From assembly GCA_028818155.1 (NCBI GenBank), contig JAPPOH010000013.1, forward strand, positions 1 to 64,000: DNA of 64,000 bases, given 5' to 3'. Source of the DNA: Candidatus Woesearchaeota archaeon. GTDB taxonomy: Archaea; Nanobdellota; Nanobdellia; Woesearchaeales; UBA525. A program made the position numbers and the translations under genes. The notes beneath the pieces were generated by a model. That model was not told where the DNA came from. It saw nothing but the letters and a program-made list of their open reading frames with translations, and did not search any database. This document shows, piece after piece, positions 56,893 to 64,000 of the stretch (positions are counted from its first letter, which is position 1; every line of letters begins with the position of its first letter).

Positions 56893-57585
56893 ATGCAACT
56901 CGAAGTAGAAGCATATAAGGACTTCAGAATTGTCAGGGGCGATCGTATCCCAGGAGGAGTGAAGCGGCTCGCATTTGAGAGCTACCTTACAGGTGTACAA
57001 GAAGAAGAGGTTGCGTGCGCTGTGCAAGTACAAGGGCACTCACAACTCGCACTCGGACTCGCAGCCCAAGCACACAGAAAGTCCTGCACACTATTCTATG
57101 CAGAACCCGAGACAAACACATACGTCTACGATCAGACAGCCCAATTGGCAAATGTTGAAACACACTTTTTTCCACGCGTACAGAGACAATTCGACCTCGA
57201 ACCACTTGTCAACACGTACAGCAACGCGACAGGAGCGCACGCGTTTTGTATAAGCAACCCACCACCCACCTTCGTCAACAATCTTATAGATGTGGTCCGC
57301 ACCATAGAGCACGAACAACCCAAAGAAGTCTGGCTCCTCTCCGGCTCTGGCACAACAGCACGCGCACTCTACGAGGTGTGGCCGGACGCACAGTACAACA
57401 TCGTCAACATGGGATTTACAGAACCAACAATTCCCGCAAGAGTCTTCAGCGTGCGAGAAGCAACACCAGAACCTGCGAGAAATCCACCACCATACCAATC
57501 AGCAACGTACTATGATGCAAAACTGTGGTATTTCGTAAAACAACATGCAAACCCCCGCGCGCTCATCTGGAACATGGCCGGCTAA
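56893..57585 (+). CDS. PLP-dependent (fold type II)-like enzyme
   Basis: A 230-residue protein. FRIVRGDRIPGGVKRLAFESYL resembles the PLP-lysine region of ACC deaminase/D-cysteine desulfhydrase-like proteins (GGxK), and VWLLSGSGTTARALYEVWP resembles the glycine loop for the PLP phosphate. Similar short forms occur in phages. It is shorter than the usual ~330 residues, so substrate and even activity are uncertain. It follows the cupin gene directly. Confidence 0.55.
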   Translation: MQLEVEAYKDFRIVRGDRIPGGVKRLAFESYLTGVQEEEVACAVQVQGHSQLALGLAAQAHRKSCTLFYAEPETNTYVYDQTAQLANVETHFFPRVQRQFDLEPLVNTYSNATGAHAFCISNPPPTFVNNLIDVVRTIEHEQPKEVWLLSGSGTTARALYEVWPDAQYNIVNMGFTEPTIPARVFSVREATPEPARNPPPYQSATYYDAKLWYFVKQHANPRALIWNMAG

Positions 57586-57666
57586 ATGTGCTTGAGTAGG
57601 TAGCAACAGAGTTGCACAGCAGTACCACTCAGTTCTCAGAAGAACAAAAAGCGAACGCATACAGAA

Positions 57667-58074
57667 CTATCTACGAACACGTACTGCTTCAAGTGGCGCC
57701 GCCGCTGCAAGAGTCTGTCGCACTGGTTGCTGAGGTCGCTCCTCACGAACACCGTTCTGGTGGAACTCTAGTCTAAACAGATCATCGAACTCTCTTGTAT
57801 TTTTCGGAAGATCGCCTCGATACGAGAAGCCACTAAAGACATAGGGATTCATACCGTGTAGAGAGTGTCCAAGAAGTGTTAAAGGCATACCACTTACACG
57901 AAGAACCATCTCAGTAACGAGGTCAAGATCCCTCAGCGTGCCTTCTAATGGATATATCTCACGTCCATCAAAGAACTCTCCAAGAACCAAAGTGCTATCT
58001 TGCGCACCTTTGAGTTCGAATTCTCCGCAAAACAATTTTCTGGAGAACATATACCCTCCGTCGAATGTGTACAT
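57667..58074 (-). CDS. Hypothetical protein
   Basis: A 135-residue soluble protein (MYTFDGGYMFSRKLFCGEFEL) with no recognised family; its end is Ala/Arg-rich (QQPVRQTLAAAAPLEAVRVRR). A TATA box (GATTTAAATATC) lies ~25 bases upstream, between it and nusA. It marks the boundary of the block inserted between nusA and rps12. Confidence 0.55.
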   Translation of the reverse strand: MYTFDGGYMFSRKLFCGEFELKGAQDSTLVLGEFFDGREIYPLEGTLRDLDLVTEMVLRVSGMPLTLLGHSLHGMNPYVFSGFSYRGDLPKNTREFDDLFRLEFHQNGVREERPQQPVRQTLAAAAPLEAVRVRR

Positions 58075-58107
58075 TGTAGAACGAGAAGCAATGTGTGATA
58101 TTTAAAT

Positions 58108-58518
58108 CTATACAACTTTAATCTCTTGCACATCAGGAAAGTACATCTGCACAACTTTCTCAGTAAAACGCAAGTTCTTCGCCTTCGCGCCAATCATCAA
58201 GCCACGGGTCTTCTCATCACGACCGTGCACCGTAATAATCCCATTCTCCTCGTTGATCGTCTCAATACGAAGAGGCAACATCGCGTTCTGCACGAACGTG
58301 AACTTATCCGGGTTCTTCTCAATAATCTTGAGCTTCTTCCCAAGCTGCTCTTCTAATTTCTTGAGCGTCGCGCCACCAGGACCAACCATCTTGCGCGCAT
58401 CACCCTTCCCGACAATAAACACAAGCTTATCATCCTTCGGTAAGCATTGATCAACGCGTGCGCGCGTCTTTTGTTCAACGAGTGTAATTGTTTGTAACAA
58501 ATCTTTATCGAGAATCAT
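58108..58518 (-). CDS. nusA: Archaeal NusA-like KH protein
   Basis: A 136-residue protein made of two KH domains, as in archaeal Nus[67 protein letters not shown], with GPGG in the first KH loop, and a second at GLMIGAKAKNLRFTEKVVQMYFP. It lacks the S1 and N-terminal parts of bacterial NusA. Its ATG overlaps the rpl30e stop (ATGA). Confidence 0.93.
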   Translation of the reverse strand: MILDKDLLQTITLVEQKTRARVDQCLPKDDKLVFIVGKGDARKMVGPGGATLKKLEEQLGKKLKIIEKNPDKFTFVQNAMLPLRIETINEENGIITVHGRDEKTRGLMIGAKAKNLRFTEKVVQMYFPDVQEIKVV

Positions 58519-58766
58519 GCGCGAATACCCAGTGTTTGTACATGGAACGGTTTCTTGCAATACACGCCAAGCTCCTCATTCGGAACATCAAGCTGGACAA
58601 CCGCTGTGTCCCCAGCATAGTGGTTGATATCCTCGAGCACCCGCTCGTCGCAATTACTTGCCACAACAACTTGCTGTAGTGCGCCGGCACGCAACTCCTG
58701 CATGACCCGCTCCGTGCCAATAACAAGTTTCTCTGTTCCCAGTAATTTTCGAATCTCCGCTTTCAT
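58515..58766 (-). CDS. rpl30e: Ribosomal protein eL30 (L30e)
   Basis: An 83-residue protein of the L7Ae/L30e fold: [40 protein letters not shown], with VASNC at the RNA-binding loop. It is shorter than the usual ~100. The start overlaps the rpoA2 stop and the stop overlaps nusA, consistent with the standard archaeal rpo operon. Confidence 0.95.
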   Translation of the reverse strand: MKAEIRKLLGTEKLVIGTERVMQELRAGALQQVVVASNCDERVLEDINHYAGDTAVVQLDVPNEELGVYCKKPFHVQTLGIRA

Positions 58767-59863
58767 TTTTTCATCACCAGTTTCGGGATGCCTGTGCCCA
58801 GTGGCACCGGCTGGTTCATCATCACGTTCTCAATCACGCTGTTCAGTGGGTCAAGCTCCCCGTGCATTGCTGCGCTAAAGACGTGCTTCAACGGCGTTTC
58901 GAACGACGCACGAGCAAGAACGGATTGTTTCTCCTTCACAATACCGTATCTGCTGATACCGAGCACCTTGCCAGTCATCGTCATCGTATCCGCAACTAAG
59001 AGCACGTGTCGCACATCAATATCGATACCTTGATTATCGAGCACCTTCTCGATCTCGTTAATGATCGCTTGCCGCGCCGCCTCAATACCGAGCAGTGCCT
59101 CTATCTCGTATAAGTTGTTTGTGATTGTTCGTGCTGTGTCAACACCATCGATTTTCAAGATACTCTTGTAATTCGTGCCCGCTGTGACTAAGAGGAACTC
59201 TTCATCACGCTTCACCGGCAAGACCATCGAGATGCCCTTCACACCGTTAATGTAAATACTCTTGATTTTCTCCTTGAGCAAGTAGATTTCTTTGAGCGTG
59301 TCGCTCTTACTCGTTGATTTTGCAATGATTGTGTTCCCATCTGCTTTGAACGAGACGCCTTTTGCGCTCTTCGCAAGAATCTTCACCAACTTGTCCGGTG
59401 ATGCGTCAACGAGTGCCATCTTCTCGCTGTCAAGAGCGATCGTCATGACTGCTTCAAGCACATCGATGTTTACTTCTTTAATGTACTCGCGAAAGCTCGT
59501 CTCTTTGATCTTTTCCGCAATCTTCTTGATGTCTTGTCCTTCCTTGTATGGTGCGTGCAAGTAGACTTCCATCATTTCCGTGCTGATCGTTTTTCTCGCG
59601 TCCAAGACTTCGATTAATCGTGGCAAACCCATCGTGACGTTCATTTCCGAAACGCCAGCGAAGTGGAATGTGTCCAGTGTCATTTGCGTACCTGGCTCAC
59701 CAATGGATTCAGCAGCAATCGTACCAACAGCTTCGCCCGCATCGACCTTGCCGTACGTGTACTCTCGCTCAACCGTTTCCTGTGCTTTCTTTGCTTTTGC
59801 AGCGGTGAGCTTGTTCTCTTTGACGTACGTCTCAACTTCTTTCTTGATACTTGGCGGTAGCAT
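58763..59863 (-). CDS. rpoA2: RNA polymerase subunit A'' (Rpo1C)
   Basis: A 366-residue subunit holding the C-terminal part of the largest subunit: [53 protein letters not shown] (trigger-loop region) and [34 protein letters not shown]. The split between A' and A'' is at the usual archaeal place. The start overlaps the rpoA1 stop (TAATG). Confidence 0.97.
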   Translation of the reverse strand: MLPPSIKKEVETYVKENKLTAAKAKKAQETVEREYTYGKVDAGEAVGTIAAESIGEPGTQMTLDTFHFAGVSEMNVTMGLPRLIEVLDARKTISTEMMEVYLHAPYKEGQDIKKIAEKIKETSFREYIKEVNIDVLEAVMTIALDSEKMALVDASPDKLVKILAKSAKGVSFKADGNTIIAKSTSKSDTLKEIYLLKEKIKSIYINGVKGISMVLPVKRDEEFLLVTAGTNYKSILKIDGVDTARTITNNLYEIEALLGIEAARQAIINEIEKVLDNQGIDIDVRHVLLVADTMTMTGKVLGISRYGIVKEKQSVLARASFETPLKHVFSAAMHGELDPLNSVIENVMMNQPVPLGTGIPKLVMKK

Positions 59864-62448
59864 TAGTGGTCACCCATGGTTTCGATAATATTTTTGACGT
59901 TGAACTTTCCGCCTTCTGTTTTGCTGACATCCATGCTATCCTCGCCGTACTGGAACTGCACGATTTTCCCGCTTGCGTCCCTGACCGTTCCATCGTAGTC
60001 GACTTTGATATCCTGGAGCGCGTTTGCTAACCTTCTGTAGAGGTACCCCGATTTTGGCGTACGCAACGCGGTATCCATAAGACTGTCACGGCCTGTCATT
60101 GCCATGAAGAATGTTTCGTGCGGTTTGAGTCCTGAACGGAAGCTATTTCTGATGAAGCCTCGTGCTTCACTTCCCAGATCACCTTTCTTGAAACAACTGA
60201 GTGTCCTGCCCTTGTACCCTGTACTAATACGCCCTCCTCGGAACGCTTGTTGACCGACGCACGCTGCCATTTGTGCGACGTTAATCAAGTTGCCACGGCC
60301 ACCTGATTGTACCATGAGCATCGTGCCTGTCGTTTTCACAGCGTTTTCTGCCGCGATTGTTCCTGTATCGTTTCGTGCTTTGTTCAACCGTTCAAGAATC
60401 TTTAACTCAACCGTTTCATCGAGCGATCGTCCAGGGAGGAGTTCGAGTGTTCCTTGCTCATACTCCATGATCATTTTATGCACGTCTGCTTCTGCCTCAT
60501 TCAACAACTGACGGATACGTTCGTCTGACTCAACGGAGAGGTCCGTGTCAGAGATTGCTGCTGTGAAGCCGTACTTCAAGAGTGTGTTGACACCGAGTTT
60601 GAAGATGTGTCCGAGAATCGTCACCATGCGATCCGCGCCATACTTCTTGTGAAGTGTACGGAGGAGCAATCCTGCACCCGCGCCAAGCTGGCTCTTATCA
60701 AGGACGCCCTTCTCAAAGTTTCCATTCTTAATGACAACAGCATTCTCGATATCTTGTTCGCTCTTGCTCCGCGGTTCTGCAACGAAGTTGAAATCTTCCG
60801 GTAGGACAACAGAGAAGACTTCCCTGCCTGAGATAACTTTTTTGTTTGGTAACCGTGAGAAATCCTCAACGCCAATGATCATCAACAGATCGATGGCTTC
60901 CTGTCGTGTAAAGGTGAGGTACTTGCTCAGGACATAGTTCCCGGTGACCGCGTCTTGGTGGCAGCCAACAATACTGAGTCCGAATCGTGGGCTCACGATT
61001 TGTGTCTGCACTTGCATGAGGATCTCTGCTTCCGCTCGCGCTTCTTCCGTTTGTGGAATGTGCAAGTTCATCTCGTCCCCATCGAAGTCTGCGTTGTATG
61101 GAATCGTCACAGAGGGGTTCATCCTGAGTGTCTTCCCAGGGAGGACGCGCACTTTGTGACACATCATGCTCATGCGGTGCAGGCTCGGTTGTCTGTTGAA
61201 GAGTGCGACATCACCATCAAGTAAGTGCCGTTCAACGACGAAGCCTGGCTGGATCTCTTCGAGGAGTGCTTCTTTCGCTTCATCCGTGATTCTCTTCCGG
61301 CGACCGTCCGGCCTGATGATATAGTTCGCGCCCGGATAGGATTTTGCTCCTTTCTGCACGAATCTTTTCAAGTACTCCATGTTCCACTGCGTGACGCGCT
61401 CTGGTACGGTGAGCTTCATTGCCATGATTTTTGGCACGCCCACTTCGTTAATCTCGATCGCGGGGTCAGGGGAAATAACTGTTCGGGCAGAGAAGTTCGT
61501 TCGCTTTCCTGCGAGGTTATGTCGAATTCTCCCTTCCTTACTCTTGATACGAGCTGTGATGGTTTTCAATGGCTGACCGCTCCTGTGTCTTGCTGGTGGC
61601 AATTGTGGCACTTCGTTGTTGAAGAACGTAGTAATATGATATTGCAAGAGATCCCAGAGGTCTTCAATGATAATCTCTGGTGCGCCCGCGTTAATGTTCT
61701 CGAATAATCGTTGGTTAATACGAACGATGTCGCCGAGTTTGTGTGTCAAGTCATCTTCGCTTCGCTCGCCTGTCTCTAATGTGATGCTTGGTCGCATCGT
61801 CACTGGCGGGATTAACAGCATGGTGAGGACCGCCCATTCTGGTCGCATTGCTTCTGGGTTAATGCCAAAGAGTGGTAAGTCATCATCACTAATGCGTTCT
61901 AATCGCGCGCGGATCTCGATCGGGCTGATGCGTCGCTCGTCTTCGAGGAATGTGCTTGGTTTTTCTAACGTGATTTTCTTTTGTTTCACACCGCTCGGTG
62001 ATTTTGTTGTTGCACGCATCACGTGGATGAGCTCCACAACACGCTTGCGCCGTTCACTCACTCCTTGCGCTGCTTCGATCGCGTCAAGCTCATCAACGTA
62101 GCCCTTGATTTTATTCTTCGGGATGAGGAGCTCGCCTGTCTCTCTGCAGGTACACCTGAGCAAGTCGAGAATTAATGCAACGAAGCTGATATGAATAACT
62201 GGGCGAGCGAGTTCAACGTACCCGAAGTGGCCGAGGCTATCTTTGATGCGCTGCCCATCAGTCTTGCACCGTAGGCCAGGGTCAATGACACCAAGGCGTA
62301 CGTCCATTAAGCCACCATCGACAGGGTAGCCTTCTTTATCGTAGAGTTCTGGCGTCACGACTTTCGCCTTCGCCATCTCTTTGATCATTTTTGGGGAGAG
62401 GTATGCGAATTTGATGTCGTTAATGTAGCTTTCTGCTTGTTGTTCCAT
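59863..62448 (-). CDS. rpoA1: RNA polymerase subunit A' (Rpo1N)
   Basis: An 861-residue subunit containing the catalytic loop [13 protein letters not shown] that holds both Mg ions, plus [16 protein letters not shown] and the bridge-helix region. The two zinc sites of the clamp are damaged: [17 protein letters not shown] replaces CKTC...CPGHFGH, and TCRETG replaces TCRECG. The start is ATG 62448 after GGAGGTTTT rather than TTG 62454. In the operon it follows rpoB. Confidence 0.97.
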   Translation of the reverse strand: MEQQAESYINDIKFAYLSPKMIKEMAKAKVVTPELYDKEGYPVDGGLMDVRLGVIDPGLRCKTDGQRIKDSLGHFGYVELARPVIHISFVALILDLLRCTCRETGELLIPKNKIKGYVDELDAIEAAQGVSERRKRVVELIHVMRATTKSPSGVKQKKITLEKPSTFLEDERRISPIEIRARLERISDDDLPLFGINPEAMRPEWAVLTMLLIPPVTMRPSITLETGERSEDDLTHKLGDIVRINQRLFENINAGAPEIIIEDLWDLLQYHITTFFNNEVPQLPPARHRSGQPLKTITARIKSKEGRIRHNLAGKRTNFSARTVISPDPAIEINEVGVPKIMAMKLTVPERVTQWNMEYLKRFVQKGAKSYPGANYIIRPDGRRKRITDEAKEALLEEIQPGFVVERHLLDGDVALFNRQPSLHRMSMMCHKVRVLPGKTLRMNPSVTIPYNADFDGDEMNLHIPQTEEARAEAEILMQVQTQIVSPRFGLSIVGCHQDAVTGNYVLSKYLTFTRQEAIDLLMIIGVEDFSRLPNKKVISGREVFSVVLPEDFNFVAEPRSKSEQDIENAVVIKNGNFEKGVLDKSQLGAGAGLLLRTLHKKYGADRMVTILGHIFKLGVNTLLKYGFTAAISDTDLSVESDERIRQLLNEAEADVHKMIMEYEQGTLELLPGRSLDETVELKILERLNKARNDTGTIAAENAVKTTGTMLMVQSGGRGNLINVAQMAACVGQQAFRGGRISTGYKGRTLSCFKKGDLGSEARGFIRNSFRSGLKPHETFFMAMTGRDSLMDTALRTPKSGYLYRRLANALQDIKVDYDGTVRDASGKIVQFQYGEDSMDVSKTEGGKFNVKNIIETMGDH

Positions 62449-62450
62449 CT

Positions 62451-64000
62451 TCAAAACCTCCTCTTGACCCCAATTTTTGGATAGATGCCTAAACTGATCA
62501 ACTCATCGAGGAACAGTTTGAATGCGTAACTAATCTCGACGTTGTGCATTTCGCTCTCATCACCATGAATAGAGCTCATCGCTCTGTTGTTCTTCCTCCC
62601 ATCGTAGAAGCCAACGAGGCCTGAGCGCTCGCACACAGGGACGATTGCCTTGTCCGAATCGAACCGCTCCTTCAAGAGTAAACTTGCCCCGTGTGCCACG
62701 AACGTATCTTTCTCCATTTCACCGAGTCGGAGGCCGCCTTCTTTCGCCTTTCCTTCTGTTGGTTGCCGCGTTAAGAGTTGGATTGGACCGCGCGCTCTGC
62801 TCTGTAACTTATTTGCGACCATGTGCTTTAATCGCAAGTAGTACATGTTGCCGAGGTAAATCTTGACCTGGAGTTCTTCGCCTGTTTCGCCGTTGTACAT
62901 GACTTCTGTGCCATCTTCTTGAAAGCCGTAGGTTGCGAGTTCTTCTCTGATGTCACGTTCGTTTTCATTGTTGAACATTGTTCCATCGATCCGTCGCGCG
63001 GAGAGTGCTCCTACTTTTCCGCCGACAAGTTCAATTAAGTGGCCGACGGTCATTCTGCTCGGGATACCGTGTGGACTGAACAAAATATCAGGTGTGATGC
63101 CGTTTGCGGAGAAGGGCATATCTGCTGCAGGGACGATTGTTGCGATGACACCCTTCTGGCCGTGTCGTGAAATAAATTTATCGCCGATCTCTGGTGTTCT
63201 ATCATCACGCAAGCGCACTTGGACGAGTTTATTTCCTTCATCGTTCTCTGTGAGCATGATAAAGTCGACCGTTCCTTTCTCGCCGTGCTTCAAGCTGACA
63301 CTACTCTCCCTCCTGTAGTTTGTCACTAAGTTGTATTCATCAACACCTGAGAGGAATCGCGGCGGGCTGGTCTTGCCGATAACGACATCGCCTTCAGCAA
63401 CTTTTGACTCAACGCCAATGATGCCGTCTTCTTCCAAGAAGCGGTAATCCTCTTCGCTTCTGTACCCGCGTGTCTCTTTATCAGGGATGCTGATTTCATC
63501 CATCAAGCCACCAGAATATCTGAGTTCTTCTGCCTTTGTTGGCCGGAAGTATGTGCTCCTCGCGAAGCCACGCTGGATGCTGCCTTTGTTGACAACGATT
63601 GCGTCTTCCATGTTGTAGCCCTTATAGCTCATGACCGCAATCGTCACGTTCATGCCGCTCGGGTGCTTATCATATTCTAAGACGTCGTACAAGAGTGTTG
63701 TGACGATAGGACGCTGTGGATAGTGTAAGATGCTTGTGTCCATGTCCATGCGGACGAAGTAGTTTGCTGCGTAGAAGCCCATTGCTTGCTTCTGGTTCTT
63801 CGCTCCTTGCAAGAGACGTGCTCCTTGATTGTAGTCGCCGAACGGTACGAGCGCTGTGATAATACCGAGAATGTCAATGCTACTGATCTCAAGGTGCGTG
63901 TGCTCTGGCGTCAGATCCTGTTCTTCGATCGCAACGAGTGCCATCTCTTCTTCTGCAGCGTCAATGAACTCGATAACGCCTTGTTTGAGGAGCTCGAACC
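62451..64000 (-). CDS. rpoB: RNA polymerase subunit B, 3' part (runs off the window)
   Basis: The C-terminal part of subunit B. The frame is open to the right edge (FELLKQGVIEFIDAAEEE leads into the track start), so the gene continues beyond 64000 and the ATG at 63944 is not its start. Visible marks are SYKGYNMEDAIVVNKGSIQRG, GDKFISRHGQKGVIATI and SRARGPIQLLTRQPTEGKAKEGGLRLGEMEKD. The usual C-terminal zinc site is lost: VCERSGLVGFYDGRKNNRAMSS has only one Cys. Whether B is one chain or split B''/B' cannot be seen. Confidence 0.97.
   Translation of the reverse strand, partial: FELLKQGVIEFIDAAEEEMALVAIEEQDLTPEHTHLEISSIDILGIITALVPFGDYNQGARLLQGAKNQKQAMGFYAANYFVRMDMDTSILHYPQRPIVTTLLYDVLEYDKHPSGMNVTIAVMSYKGYNMEDAIVVNKGSIQRGFARSTYFRPTKAEELRYSGGLMDEISIPDKETRGYRSEEDYRFLEEDGIIGVESKVAEGDVVIGKTSPPRFLSGVDEYNLVTNYRRESSVSLKHGEKGTVDFIMLTENDEGNKLVQVRLRDDRTPEIGDKFISRHGQKGVIATIVPAADMPFSANGITPDILFSPHGIPSRMTVGHLIELVGGKVGALSARRIDGTMFNNENERDIREELATYGFQEDGTEVMYNGETGEELQVKIYLGNMYYLRLKHMVANKLQSRARGPIQLLTRQPTEGKAKEGGLRLGEMEKDTFVAHGASLLLKERFDSDKAIVPVCERSGLVGFYDGRKNNRAMSSIHGDESEMHNVEISYAFKLFLDELISLGIYPKIGVKRRF

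Noticed and set aside
63944-64000. Start of rpoB at ATG 63944, implying a split B subunit
   Set aside because: The frame stays open to the window edge with residues that match the normal B subunit (LLKQGVIEFIDAAEEE), so the ATG is internal.
1-64000. CRISPR arrays and insertion sequences
   Set aside because: I saw no series of regularly spaced direct repeats, no transposase-like ORF and no terminal inverted repeats with target duplications.

Overview
The window is a chromosome segment from an archaeon. It encodes an archaeal RNA polymerase (B, A' and A'' as separate genes), TFE, archaeal NusA, archaeal/eukaryotic-type ribosomal proteins (eL8/L7Ae, eS28, eL24, eS6, L10e, L30e), Pth2, SepF and a ZPR1-type zinc finger. 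Most genes have an archaeal TATA box about 25 bases before the start codon, so they are probably leaderless. Compact r-proteins, many small one-helix surface proteins, missing zinc ligands in conserved proteins and a half-length helicase suggest a DPANN lineage, perhaps Woesearchaeota-like. That placement is inference from gene content, not a tree.

Layout. 1-3.8 kb: methyltransferase, Bro-N phage-type protein, and the rpl7ae-rps28e-rpl24e-ndk operon. 3.8-10.8 kb: membrane protein and the carAB locus, into which a LAGLIDADG homing endonuclease gene is wedged. carB itself carries a 22-base frame-breaking insert. 10.8-18.7 kb: prepilin peptidase followed by eight pilin-like or Cys-rich surface proteins, one with a VWA domain. 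18.7-28 kb: L10e, an orphan ABC binding protein with a double Lrp-type regulator, a Nog1-like GTPase, eS6 with a very long acidic/basic tail, a VIT1 transporter, ArgS and a helicase lacking its second half. 28-31.5 kb: a cluster of tiny membrane/Cys-rich proteins, a GNAT, a SpoIIM-like protein and a lipoprotein. 31.5-37.5 kb: large Ser/Thr kinase with TPR-like tail, tRNA-Arg(UCG), STAS protein, Pth2 and gene debris. 37.5-43 kb: AbrB/PIN toxin-antitoxin pair with a palindromic operator, KefB-type antiporter, two secreted Hcp-like proteins, AlkD and PyrD. 43-53.7 kb: GDP-mannose genes, SepF, ZPR1, TFE, a pair of HIT proteins lacking catalytic residues, a LOG-family protein, an RNA m5C methyltransferase and a diguanylate cyclase. 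53.8-64 kb: the rps12...nusA-rpl30e-rpoA2-rpoA1-rpoB block, split by an inserted group of glycosyltransferase, TrmB, cupin and PLP-enzyme genes.

The most unusual signal is in carB. Removing 22 bases from its 5' end restores a textbook CarB N-terminus, and the insert with its flanks folds into a bulge-helix-bulge-like shape whose expected cut points give that reading frame. It lies about 65 bases inside carB, just downstream of the homing endonuclease gene. A spliced mini-intron in carB, possibly co-mobile with the neighbouring endonuclease, is the leading hypothesis; recoding at a UGA-C and simple mutation are the rivals. Other items of interest are the secreted Hcp pair, the GGDEF enzyme with an intact inhibitory site, loss of zinc ligands in RpoA1, RpoB and eL24, and structured leaders before rpl7ae and rps6e that resemble kink-turns.
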